Source: Myxococcales bacterium (GTDB lineage Bacteria; Myxococcota_A; Polyangia; Polyangiales; Ga0077539). Taken from it: a DNA stretch of 64,000 nt. The notes under the pieces are model-generated. The model was given only the letters and a program-made list of their open reading frames with translations. It searched no databases and was not told where the DNA came from. The position numbers were made by a program, and so were the translations under genes. Within the stretch, counting starts at the first letter, position 1. The number at the start of each line of letters is the position of its first letter. Below are positions 9,128-16,828 of the stretch, piece by piece. Location: positions 1-64,000 of the forward strand of contig JAUSAZ010000035.1 of the NCBI GenBank assembly GCA_030652255.1. Reading direction: 5' to 3'.

Positions 9128-10660
9128 ATGCGTCGGGCGTTGGCGGCGATGGGTTGGACGGCGGCGACCCTCGCGGGGGGCTGCGAGGTCCCGCGCACCG
9201 AGGTCGTCGTGCGCGTGGACTCCGAGGTCTCCTGGGGCGCCGGGCGGGAGATCCAGTCGCTGGTGATCACCGTCCGCCGGGGCGGCGCCGCCGGGCCCCT
9301 GCGTAGCGCCCGCACCACGGTGCTGGGCGTCGAGCCCGGGCGCCTGTCGCTGCCCCTGTCCGTGGGCGTGATCGCGGCCGACGACGACGAGACCCCGGTG
9401 TGGATCGAGGCGCTCGGCTGCGCCGACCCCAACGGGTGCGCGCCGATGGCGGCCCGGGTGGCGCAGCGCGCCGTGGTGCGCTTCACCCGCGGACAGACCC
9501 AGGAGCTGCCGCTGCTGCTGGCCTCGGCGTGCCTGGGCGTCCAGTGCCGGAGCGACGAGCGATGTGCGCCGGGCACCGGGGTGTGCGAGCCCGCCACCCG
9601 CGCCCAGGAGACGCTGCGGCCCATCGGGGACGCCGACGCCGCCCCGGGCGACGTGGCCCCCGCGACGGACCGCGGTGCCGTGCTGGACGCGGTGGCGGAC
9701 GCGGTGGTGGACGCGGTGGTGGACGTGGTGGCGCCGGTCGACCGTGCGGTGTCGACCGACCGGGGCGCGACGAGCGACGGGAGCGCGGACGCGGGCCCGC
9801 GCGACGTGCTGCCGACCGACACAGGCCCGATGGACGCGGGTCGCATCGACGCGGGGCCGATGGACGCGGGGCGCGTCGACACGGGGCCGATGGACACCGG
9901 TCGCATCGACACGGGCCCGATGGACACAGGCCCGCCCGACACGGGTCCGCAGTGTTCGGCGCCGTTCGTGTCGTGCGTCGGCGTGTGCGTGAACGTCCAG
10001 AGCAGCAACGCGCACTGCGGCGGGTGCGGGCGCGCGTGCGCGGGCGGCCGCGCCTGCGTCGACGGCGTGTGCGTCGGCGGCCCGGCGTACACGGTCGACA
10101 CCGCGGCGGTCATCACCTCGGTCGACGCGTGCGCCGCGCCCGGCTCGACGCGCATCCTGGAGAGCGTCGACGACGCCGCCGAGGCGGTGCCGCTGCCCTT
10201 CACGACCCTGTGGTGGGGCGCCACCCTCCCGACGGGGACCCCGATGGCCGTCGCCTCCAACGGGGTGGTGCACGTCAACGGCGCCGACGGCCCCTTCGTC
10301 CGGTTCCAGGCCATCCCGAGCGCGGCGGCGCCCAACGGGCTCATCTCCGCGCAGTGGCGCGACCTCTACACCAGCCCCGACGGGGTCTGCGTCGCGACGG
10401 TGGGCGCCGCGCCGTCCCGCCGCTGGGTCGCGCAGTGGATCGACACCGGCGTCCTCGGGGTGACCAGCAGCCTCAATTTCGAGGTGATCGTGCACGAGGG
10501 CACCGGCGTCATCGACCTCGTCTACGACACCATGAGCGGCGCGGGCGACGGCTCCGTCGGGCTCGAGAACCCCACCGGCACGCAGGCCGTCGGCGGCTGC
10601 GGGGCCACGCTCTGCACCGTGCGGAGCAACGCGCGCATCCGCTTCACGCCCGGGGGGTGA
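9128..10660 (+). CDS. Lipoprotein with 10-residue Asp/Gly linker repeats and Cys-rich motif
   Basis: A 510-residue protein whose N-terminus (ALAAMGWTAATLAGGC) reads as a lipoprotein signal with lipidated Cys about residue 19. Residues 20-155 form a beta-rich domain (VVVRVDSEVSW, QSLVITVRRG). An Asp/Val/Ala-rich stretch and then four 30-base (10-residue) repeats of the form GPMDxGRxDx follow at 9824-9943. Next comes a Cys-rich motif (CVNVQSSNAHCGGCGRAC) like those in the 23695 gene, and a C-terminal domain (from about residue 325) with TLWWGATLPTGTPMAVASNG and SLNFEVIVHEGTGVIDLVYD. This last part resembles beta-sandwich domains with a nidogen-like FxVxLxE pattern, a weak resemblance only. Function unknown; probably surface-exposed on a flexible stalk. 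Confidence 0.8.
   Translation: MRRALAAMGWTAATLAGGCEVPRTEVVVRVDSEVSWGAGREIQSLVITVRRGGAAGPLRSARTTVLGVEPGRLSLPLSVGVIAADDDETPVWIEALGCADPNGCAPMAARVAQRAVVRFTRGQTQELPLLLASACLGVQCRSDERCAPGTGVCEPATRAQETLRPIGDADAAPGDVAPATDRGAVLDAVADAVVDAVVDVVAPVDRAVSTDRGATSDGSADAGPRDVLPTDTGPMDAGRIDAGPMDAGRVDTGPMDTGRIDTGPMDTGPPDTGPQCSAPFVSCVGVCVNVQSSNAHCGGCGRACAGGRACVDGVCVGGPAYTVDTAAVITSVDACAAPGSTRILESVDDAAEAVPLPFTTLWWGATLPTGTPMAVASNGVVHVNGADGPFVRFQAIPSAAAPNGLISAQWRDLYTSPDGVCVATVGAAPSRRWVAQWIDTGVLGVTSSLNFEVIVHEGTGVIDLVYDTMSGAGDGSVGLENPTGTQAVGGCGATLCTVRSNARIRFTPGG
9824..9943 (+). repeat. Four 30-base tandem repeats encoding GPMDxGRxDx
   Basis: Units start at 9824, 9854, 9884 and 9914. Each encodes a 10-residue Asp/Gly linker unit; the fourth diverges in its second half. 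The same 30-base period recurs in the lipoprotein gene at 37200-37859. Confidence 0.85.
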
Positions 10661-10699
10661 GAGCCCTCCTCCACCCTCGGGAGGTCCGCGCTGACCCTC

Positions 10700-11134
10700 T
10701 CAGGCGTGCGGCTCGTGCACGACGAGCACCGGGCAGCGCACCGCGCGGATCACCGCCGACGCGCTGCTGCCCAGGATGCGCGTGATCATCCGCGGCAGGC
10801 TCGTGCCCACGACGACCATCTCCGCGCCGGTCTCGGCCACCAGCTCTGCGATGGCCTCCGCGAGCTCGCCGTCGAGCAGCCGGGTGGTGACCTTCACGCC
10901 CACCGCGCGGTGGGGTTCGGCCACGCGCTCAAGGTGCCGGTGGAGGTTGTCGGCGTGCTCGGCCTGGAGGTCGCCCGGCACGATGAGCGTCGTGTCGATC
11001 ACGGTGATCTCCGACGGGCGCCAGGCGTGCACGAGCAGCACCTCGGCGCCCAGGTCGCGCGCGAGGCTGGCGCCGTAGGTGACGGCGTTCTGCGAGGTGG
11101 GGCCGAGGTCCGTGGCGACGATCAGGGTTCTCAT
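10700..11134 (-). CDS. Universal stress protein, UspA family
   Basis: A 144-residue UspA-type protein from the ATG at 11134; an in-frame GTG at 11143 would add three residues and is less typical. The N-terminal strand RTLIVATDLGPTSQNAVTYGASLARDLGAEVLLVHA and the C-terminal VVVGTSLPRMITRILGSSASAVIRAVRCPVLVV are diagnostic. The latter carries the GxS-type nucleotide-binding loop in which ATP-binding Usp proteins have G-2x-G-9x-G-S/T; here it is GTSLPRMITRILGSSAS, a partial match, so ATP binding is possible but not certain. It is transcribed away from a small zinc-ribbon-like gene. The shared upstream region holds a 12-base inverted repeat. Confidence 0.92.
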   Translation of the reverse strand: MRTLIVATDLGPTSQNAVTYGASLARDLGAEVLLVHAWRPSEITVIDTTLIVPGDLQAEHADNLHRHLERVAEPHRAVGVKVTTRLLDGELAEAIAELVAETGAEMVVVGTSLPRMITRILGSSASAVIRAVRCPVLVVHEPHA

Positions 11135-11146
11135 GGTGCCCACCGC

Positions 11147-11158
11147 GTATCACGATAC
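11147..11158. promoter_or_regulatory. Short inverted repeat in the uspA upstream region
   Basis: GTATCACGATAC has two perfect 5-base arms around AC. It lies 13-24 bases upstream of the uspA ATG and 46 bases upstream of the divergent gene at 11204. It could be an operator half-site pair, but its small size makes chance occurrence possible. Confidence 0.25.
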
Positions 11159-11203
11159 CGCGCCCGTTGCGCCCGGCGCCGCGATGGGTTCAAGTCCCGC
11201 GCG

Positions 11204-11566
11204 ATGGCATTCCAACGACAGAAGCGGTTGACCCGCAAGGACCGGCAGGCGCTCCACGGCGTCGGCCCGCAGCCCCCCACCAGCCGCGCGACGAACTTCG
11301 CCGCGCAGGGCATCGAGCTCGAGCCCGGGCTCAACGACCAGTCGCACGTGCACTGCGTCGCGTGCGGCCGGCACCTCGACACCGTCGGCGAGCTACGCGC
11401 CCGCGGCGGCGCCCCGCGCCCCGGCGGCACCGCGTGGACCACCATCCGCTGCGCCCACGGCAGCGTCTGGCAGGCCTGCGCCGCGTGCGTCCCGCAGGCG
11501 CGCGTGCTCCTCGCCGACCACGACCGCAGCGGCGCCGAGGTTCGCGCCGCCGCCGTCTGGCACTGA
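11204..11566 (+). CDS. Small Cys/His protein, zinc-ribbon-like, function unknown
   Basis: A 120-residue protein. The first 25 residues are basic (AFQRQKRLTRKDRQALHGVG). The middle has a CVACGRHL knuckle, and a second Cys group (RCAHGSVWQACAACVPQ) follows about 40 residues later, so four to six Cys/His ligands could bind zinc. The ATG at 11204 begins the coding character; upstream of it the frame reads as non-coding. No named family is recognised. The pattern of a basic tail plus a split treble-clef or ribbon suggests nucleic-acid or protein binding, which is inference. It is divergent from uspA and convergent with the protease gene; its stop lies seven bases from the end of that gene. Confidence 0.7.
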   Translation: MAFQRQKRLTRKDRQALHGVGPQPPTSRATNFAAQGIELEPGLNDQSHVHCVACGRHLDTVGELRARGGAPRPGGTAWTTIRCAHGSVWQACAACVPQARVLLADHDRSGAEVRAAAVWH

Positions 11567-11573
11567 GCGCCCC

Positions 11574-12950
11574 TTAGCGCCGGACGACCCCGCCCCGCGG
11601 CGCCGGGCGCGCGCCGGGCAGCGCCGCGGGCCCGCGGATCATCCCGCGCAGCAGCTGGTACCCCACGCGCAATTGCAGGTCGCGGATCTCGCTCCCGGGC
11701 ACCGGCGGCGGCGCGGCGTCCCCGCTCTCGCGGTGCGGGAGGTGCTGGTCCAGGTCGCGCTCGCGCTCCGGCGCGGACGACGACCCGGCCTCGGGCTCGT
11801 CCGGGAGCTCCACCTGCTCGACCTGCACGTCCGGCGCGATGCCCTGCGCCTGGATGCTGCGGCCCGACGGGGTGAAGTACCGCGCGATGGTGACCTTGAG
11901 CGCGCCGCCGTCGGAGAGGTCGATCACCGTCTGCACGCTGCCCTTGCCGAAGGTGCGCACGCCCACGAGGGTGGCGCGGCGGTGGTCCTGGAGGGCGCCC
12001 GCGACGATCTCCGCGGCGCTCGCGGTGTACTCGTTGACCAGCACCACCATCGGGAAGTCGGGCAGCGTGCCGGGGCCCTGCGCCCGCGCCTCGTCCTGCG
12101 CCTGGCCGTTGCGCCCGCGCGTCGACACGATGATCCCCTCGCGCAGGAACTCATCCGTCACGCTGATGCCCTCGTCGAGCAGCCCCCCGGGGTTGTTGCG
12201 CAGGTCGAGCACGAGGCCCCGCAGCGCGCCGCCGGCCTCCGCGGTGAGGCGCTCGATGGCCAGCTGGAGTTCCCACGACGCGTGGTCCTGGAAGCTCTTG
12301 AGGTTGACGTAGCCGATGCGCTCCGGGAGCAGCTGCGAGTCGACGCTCGTCACGTGCACGATCTCCCGCACCAGCTCCAGCCGGATCGGGTCCGTCGCCC
12401 CGCGCCGACGCAGCACCACCCGCACCCGCGTGCCCGCCGCGCCGCGCATCCGCCGCACCGCCTCGTCGACGCTCAGCCCGCGCGCGTCGCGGCCCTCGAT
12501 GGACACGATCTCGTCGCCCGCCCGCACGCCCGCCCGGTCGGCCGGCGAGGTCGGTATCGGCGCGACCACCATCAGGTACTCGCCGCGCGCGTCGATCTCC
12601 ACCCCGACGCCGCCGAAGTCGCCGCTCGTGTCGCTCTGGAGCAGCGCGTACTCCTCGCGGTTGAGGTAGCTGCTGTGCGGGTCGAGCGCGCCCACCATCC
12701 CCCGGATCGCCCCGTCGAGCAGGCGGTCTTCGGTCACCGGGTCGACGTAGCTGTTCTCGATGTGCGCGAGCACCTCGGAGAGCACCCCCAGCCGGCGGTA
12801 CGGCGAGGCCGATGGGGGGTCGGCGTGGGCCCCGCGCCCGCTCAGCGACCCGGCGCCGAAGGCCCCCAGCGCGAGCGCCACCACCCCGACGCCCCGCACC
12901 CAACGCTGTCTCGATCGCACGTCCGTAGGCTCCGCTTCCTGAGTCGTCAC
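11574..12950 (-). CDS. Carboxy-terminal processing protease, S41 family (CtpA-like)
   Basis: A 458-residue periplasmic serine protease with an N-terminal membrane anchor or signal (VRGVGVVALALGAFGAGSL). An S41 N-terminal helical part (VLAHIENSYVDPVTEDRLLDGAIRGMVGALDPHSSYL) comes next. A PDZ domain covers about residues 105-190 (GVGVEIDARGEYLMVVAPIPTSPA). The peptidase core has Ser311 in NEYTASAAEIVAGAL and Lys336 in RTFGKGSVQT, the Ser/Lys dyad with the normal 25-residue spacing. A 90-residue Glu/Pro-rich C-terminal tail follows. It starts with GTG at 12950 behind GGGAGGGG. The family degrades or matures envelope proteins from their C-termini. Divergent from the Cys-rich lipoprotein gene. Confidence 0.93.
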   Translation of the reverse strand: MTTQEAEPTDVRSRQRWVRGVGVVALALGAFGAGSLSGRGAHADPPSASPYRRLGVLSEVLAHIENSYVDPVTEDRLLDGAIRGMVGALDPHSSYLNREEYALLQSDTSGDFGGVGVEIDARGEYLMVVAPIPTSPADRAGVRAGDEIVSIEGRDARGLSVDEAVRRMRGAAGTRVRVVLRRRGATDPIRLELVREIVHVTSVDSQLLPERIGYVNLKSFQDHASWELQLAIERLTAEAGGALRGLVLDLRNNPGGLLDEGISVTDEFLREGIIVSTRGRNGQAQDEARAQGPGTLPDFPMVVLVNEYTASAAEIVAGALQDHRRATLVGVRTFGKGSVQTVIDLSDGGALKVTIARYFTPSGRSIQAQGIAPDVQVEQVELPDEPEAGSSSAPERERDLDQHLPHRESGDAAPPPVPGSEIRDLQLRVGYQLLRGMIRGPAALPGARPAPRGGVVRR

Positions 12951-13168
12951 GCCCCTCCCGGTCGGCGCGAGGGGCGCGGGAGGCTACTACCCTCGCTCCC
13001 TCTCCGATAGCACCCGCGGTGTCGCATCCGCGGTGCACCCTTGACGCTCGCGCACAGTGTGAGAGAACACGCGGCCGCTCGCGCCGCTTCGGGTGTTCGA
13101 GACTTGGGCCCCTAAAGTCCCTCCGCCAGAACTTCCCCGGCGTTGGGCGTCCACGGAGGAATCCTTTC

Positions 13169-15469
13169 ATGACTCGTATTCGCAACCTCGCGATCGCGCT
13201 CCTCAGCGCCTCGCTCGGCGCCTGTGGCTCCGACCCGGTCGTCAATCCCCCCGCGGACGCCGGCTCCGACGTCGGCGCCCCGATGGACGTGCCCGTCGTC
13301 GACAGCGGCACCCCCGACACCGGCCCCGCCGACGCCCCGCGCGACACCGGCGCCGACCGCCCGGACGCCGGCCCCACCTGCGGCATGCTCCCGATCACCC
13401 CCGTCGCGCGCCCCACCTCGGGCGACACCGCGCGGGTGATGGGCGACACCACCGCCGCGTTCATGGCGCAGAACCCGGGCGCCCGCCCGATGGCCAACTC
13501 GCCGGTGCGCCCGCCGACCAACAACACCACCTGCGTGCCCTCGCGCGGTCAGCTCATCTACTCGTACACCACCGGCACGACGCCCACGGCGCTGCGCATC
13601 TCGACCACCAACCCCGGCACCCCGCGCAACTTCGACACGGTGCTCTGGGTCACCAACCGCTGCGTGACCAACCTCACCGCCGCGGCCTGCAACGACGACG
13701 ACCCCGAGTTCGCCGCGGCCGCCGACCGGCGCGTCTCGTCGAGCGTCACCACCCAGGTCTTCCCGGCCAACAGCACGGTGTTCGTGGTGCTCGGCGGGTT
13801 CTATCCCCCGGCCACGGGCGGCGCGACCACCGACCGCGGTCCCTTCGAGCTCACCATCCAGGAGCTTCCGCCGGTCGCCATGGGCGGCGCCTGCCGCATC
13901 GACGGCCGCAGCCAGATCTGCGACTCCAGCGTGACCCCGGCCCTCACCTGCGTCGGCAACGACCCGGGCTCGGACATGGGCACCTGCCGCGTCCGCGGCT
14001 CCGTCGCCGGCTCCCTCTGCCGCACCAGCGCCCCGGAGTGTGACTCCGGCCTCACCTGCTCGACCGGCGGCATCTGCCAGACCACCGTGCCCGCGGGCAT
14101 GCCCTGCGACGGCTTCCGCACCTGCGAGGCCGGCAGCACCTGCCTCTCCTCGGTGCTCTTCTCCATCCGCGGCGTGTGCACCCGCGCGGGCACGGCCATC
14201 GGCGCCGCCTGCCGCCCGGTGGGCGCCGCCGGCGGCCGCTGCGACGCGGCCATGAACCTCGTGTGCTCGGCCGACGTCGACGCCACCGACACCACCCCGA
14301 CCTGCGTGCAGCAGGCCGCCCCGGGCGGCGCCTGCGACGCCACCCGCGTGGTCTGCGCCACCGGCGAGACCTGCATCACCGTGCACGGCGGCCTCATCGG
14401 CACCTGCCGGCCCAACGGCACCGTCGCCGGCGCCGCGTGCCGCGCGACGGGCGCCGCCTGCGACGGGATGCTCCAGTGCCGCGCGCCCGGTGAGGGCGCC
14501 GCCACCCGCTGCATCAACGTCTCCCCGATGGGCGGCCCCTGCGACGAGACCCGCGACTGCGCGGACGGCTCGCGCTGCTTCCTCACCGACCTCAGCGACC
14601 GCTTCGTCGGCCGCTGCGGCGCGGACGGCGGCCTCGGCGGCGGCTGCAACGCCACCGGCGCGGCCTGCACCGGCGCGCTGACCTGCAGCAACGAAGAGAC
14701 CCCGGAGAACGGCCTCTGCCAGAACGTCGTCGCGGCGGGCATGCCCTGCACCCGCCCGGTCGACCGCTGCGCCGACGGCCTCACCTGCGTCCTCAACGAC
14801 GGCAGCCGCACCGTCGGCACCTGCCGCGCCGAGGGCTCCGTCGCGGGCGCCGAGTGCCGCGCGGGCGACATGCCCTGCGGCGCCGGGCTCACCTGCTCGG
14901 GCACCGCGCTCTCCTCGGGCATCTGCCAGTCCAACGCCGCCGCCGGCGGGATGTGCAACCCCCTCAACGGCACCGTCCGCTGCCCGATGGGCCAGGTCTG
15001 CGGCGCCACCTCCTCCAGCGTGGGCACCTGCGCGGCGCCCACCGGCGCGGAGATGGAGCCCAACGACAGCCCCGCGGTCGTCATGGCGGCGCCGGTCAGC
15101 GCGACCACCACCCGCACCGGCACGCTGCCCTTCGGCGACGTCGACTGCGTGGCGGTCACCGTGCCCGCCAACGGCTCGGTCACCGCGTACGTCAGCGACG
15201 GCAACGGCCGCTGCCCGGCGCCCTTCCCCGGCGGCATCTCGCTCGACATGTACGGCATCGACGGCGTGACCTGGCGCGGCGCCTCGTCCAACTCCGCCCT
15301 CGGCCGCTGCGCCATGATCGACGGCACCCGCGCCGCGGTCTTCCCGTACGCCAACAACCTGCCGGCCGGCGTGTACACCGTGTGCGCCCGCGCGTTCCGC
15401 GACGCGACGACCCCGCTCGCCGCCATCGGCTCGTACGTGCTCAGCGTCTCGGCCAGCGCCGCTCCCTGA
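13169..15469 (+). CDS. Large Cys-rich lipoprotein with linker and disulfide-rich repeats
   Basis: A 766-residue lipoprotein. The ATG at 13169 has a GGAGGA ribosome site, and the lipobox LGAC puts the acylated Cys near residue 18. A 50-residue Asp/Pro/Gly/Thr linker follows (PVVDSGTPDTGPADAPRDTG). Residues about 70-230 form a beta-rich domain with a PPC/bacterial pre-peptidase-like look (TTGTTPTALRISTTNPGTPRNFDTVLWV). Then come eight or so disulfide-rich modules of roughly 45-50 residues with pattern C..TG..CDGxLxC......C. The C-terminal 140 residues begin with EMEPNDSPAVV and contain a second PPC-like sandwich (GDVDCVAVTVPANGSVTAYVSD). The architecture is that of a surface or adhesin-type protein. 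No catalytic motif seen. Confidence 0.85.
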   Translation: MTRIRNLAIALLSASLGACGSDPVVNPPADAGSDVGAPMDVPVVDSGTPDTGPADAPRDTGADRPDAGPTCGMLPITPVARPTSGDTARVMGDTTAAFMAQNPGARPMANSPVRPPTNNTTCVPSRGQLIYSYTTGTTPTALRISTTNPGTPRNFDTVLWVTNRCVTNLTAAACNDDDPEFAAAADRRVSSSVTTQVFPANSTVFVVLGGFYPPATGGATTDRGPFELTIQELPPVAMGGACRIDGRSQICDSSVTPALTCVGNDPGSDMGTCRVRGSVAGSLCRTSAPECDSGLTCSTGGICQTTVPAGMPCDGFRTCEAGSTCLSSVLFSIRGVCTRAGTAIGAACRPVGAAGGRCDAAMNLVCSADVDATDTTPTCVQQAAPGGACDATRVVCATGETCITVHGGLIGTCRPNGTVAGAACRATGAACDGMLQCRAPGEGAATRCINVSPMGGPCDETRDCADGSRCFLTDLSDRFVGRCGADGGLGGGCNATGAACTGALTCSNEETPENGLCQNVVAAGMPCTRPVDRCADGLTCVLNDGSRTVGTCRAEGSVAGAECRAGDMPCGAGLTCSGTALSSGICQSNAAAGGMCNPLNGTVRCPMGQVCGATSSSVGTCAAPTGAEMEPNDSPAVVMAAPVSATTTRTGTLPFGDVDCVAVTVPANGSVTAYVSDGNGRCPAPFPGGISLDMYGIDGVTWRGASSNSALGRCAMIDGTRAAVFPYANNLPAGVYTVCARAFRDATTPLAAIGSYVLSVSASAAP

Positions 15470-15536
15470 GCCGGCGCCTTCCGCCCCATCCCTCCGCTCC
15501 CCTCCCATAGACACCCACTGACGATCGCCCGTCGTA

Positions 15537-15558
15537 CCCGCAGGTTTCACCCTGCGGG
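15537..15558 (+). terminator. Hairpin after the Cys-rich lipoprotein gene
   Basis: A perfect 8-base stem, CCCGCAGG at 15537-15544 with CCTGCGGG at 15551-15558 and the 6-base loop TTTCAC. No T-tract follows; a promoter-like TTGACA starts 10 bases later. Confidence 0.5.
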
Positions 15559-15568
15559 CACGGCGCGC

Positions 15569-15598
15569 TTGACACCTCCCCACCGAGGTCGGTATCGG
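15569..15598 (+). promoter_or_regulatory. Candidate promoter upstream of the 71-residue protein
   Basis: TTGACA at 15569-15574 and TATCGG at 15593-15598 are separated by 18 bases. The same pair with the same spacing lies upstream of the desaturase-imelysin operon (53416-53445). The -10 half differs from TATAAT, so this is a candidate only. Confidence 0.35.
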
Positions 15599-15687
15599 CT
15601 TGTGGGCTCCAGAATCATACGGACCGGGCGAGGCTGCCGATCGCAGCGTCACTCCCAACACCGCCGATCACGGCAACAGGTGCAACG

Positions 15688-15903
15688 ATGTCGCAGAGCG
15701 ACAAGCGCAAGCAGAGTCTCTACTTCCCCGAGTCGATGCTGCTGGAGATCCAGCAGGAGGCCATGCGGCTCGACCGCTCGCTCTCCTGGGTGATGCAGCG
15801 CGCCTGGAAGCTCTCTCGGCAGGACATCCGGAAGCTCCCGTCGGTCAACGACGTGCCCGACATGGAAGCCGCCGACGACCCCCGCGGCCGCGACGAAGAC
15901 TGA
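15688..15903 (+). CDS. Small ribbon-helix-helix-like protein, TIGR04563-type
   Basis: A 71-residue protein beginning SQSDKRKQSLYFPESMLLEIQQEA, then RLDRSLSWVMQRAWKLSRQDIRKLPSV and an acidic tail. The KQSLYFP strand followed by two helices (LLEIQQEAMRLDR and SWVMQRAWKLSR) is the layout of a ribbon-helix-helix DNA-binding fold. From memory it matches the small-protein family TIGR04563 that recurs in Myxococcota genomes. A regulatory role is inferred from the fold only. It stands alone, with a hairpin and a promoter-like element upstream and a 73-base gap before the hydrolase gene. Confidence 0.8.
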   Translation: MSQSDKRKQSLYFPESMLLEIQQEAMRLDRSLSWVMQRAWKLSRQDIRKLPSVNDVPDMEAADDPRGRDED

Positions 15904-15976
15904 GCCTCCCGCTCTCCCCCGGCGGAGCTGTTGCCCCCCAACCGTTTCCTTCGCTCCCACAATAAAAGCCCACCCG

Positions 15977-16828
15977 ATGACCTTCGCCGAAGGCCCTGAC
16001 GGCACCCGCCTCTTCTACGAGTCCGACGGCGCCGGCCCCGCGGTGATCCTCTGCGACGGCATCGCCTGCGAGGGCTTCATCTGGCGCTACCTGCAGCCCG
16101 GGCTCACCCCGGGGCACCGCGTGCTGCACTTCAACTACCGCGGCCACGGGCGGTCGGGCCCGCCCCTCGACCCCGCCCGCGTCGGCGTCGAGGACCACGC
16201 GCGCGACCTCCACCGGGTGCTCGACCACGCGGGGGTGAAGCGCGCGGTGATCGTCGCCCACTCCATGGGCACGCAGGTCGCGCTCGAGGCCTGGCGCCAG
16301 CGCCCGGAGGCCGTCGCGGGCCTGGTGCTCATCTGCGGCAGCTACGGGCTCATCACCCGCACCTTCCACGGCAGCGACCTGCTCTCCGTCGCGCTCCCCA
16401 AGGCCATCGAGCTCCAGCAGCGCTTCCCCGGGCTCATGCGCGCCCTCTGGTCCCGCGGCCCGGTGGGGCTCTCGATGTGGGTCGCGCGCGCGGCCGGCGA
16501 GGTCGACGTGCTGCGGCTGCGCAGCGAAGACCTCGCGCCGTACTTCGAGCACGTGGTGCGCCTCGAGCCCGGGATGTTCCTGCGGATGCTCTCCGCCGCG
16601 GGGTCGCACACCGCGGAAGACCTGCTCCCGGAGATCACCGCCCCGACGCTGGTCGTGGCGGGCGAGCGCGACACCTTCACCCCCGTCCGCTACGCCGAGC
16701 AGATGGCCCGGCAGATCCGCGGGGCGGAGTTCCTGCGCCTCGACGGGGCCTCGCACACCGCGCCCCTGGAGCAGCCCGAGCGCCTCCAGGCCGCCGTGCT
16801 GGCCTTCCTTGCGCGGGTCTACCCCTGA
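15977..16828 (+). CDS. Alpha/beta hydrolase
   Basis: A 283-residue alpha/beta hydrolase. The nucleophile elbow is AHSMGTQ with Ser96. Asp232 in AGERDTFTP and His260 in GASHTAP complete the triad at normal positions. The oxyanion strand is represented by ILCDGIACEGFIW, where most relatives have HGxxxxxxxW; the His is replaced by Asp (CDG). HFNYRGHGRSGPP follows. The lid region (about 120-200) has hydrophobic helices. No signal peptide. The stop codon overlaps the ATG of the following MFS permease gene (TGATG), so the two are co-translated and may act on the same compound. The substrate cannot be deduced. Confidence 0.9.
   Translation: MTFAEGPDGTRLFYESDGAGPAVILCDGIACEGFIWRYLQPGLTPGHRVLHFNYRGHGRSGPPLDPARVGVEDHARDLHRVLDHAGVKRAVIVAHSMGTQVALEAWRQRPEAVAGLVLICGSYGLITRTFHGSDLLSVALPKAIELQQRFPGLMRALWSRGPVGLSMWVARAAGEVDVLRLRSEDLAPYFEHVVRLEPGMFLRMLSAAGSHTAEDLLPEITAPTLVVAGERDTFTPVRYAEQMARQIRGAEFLRLDGASHTAPLEQPERLQAAVLAFLARVYP

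Noticed and set aside
9824..9943. 30-base tandem repeats considered as a CRISPR array
   Set aside because: There are no unique spacers; the units abut directly, stay in frame and encode a protein linker. The same applies at 37441-37590.
13041..13069. TTGACG with a downstream AGAACA as a promoter for the Cys-rich lipoprotein gene
   Set aside because: The -10 half matches too poorly, and the position far from the start does not help. Not strong enough to annotate.
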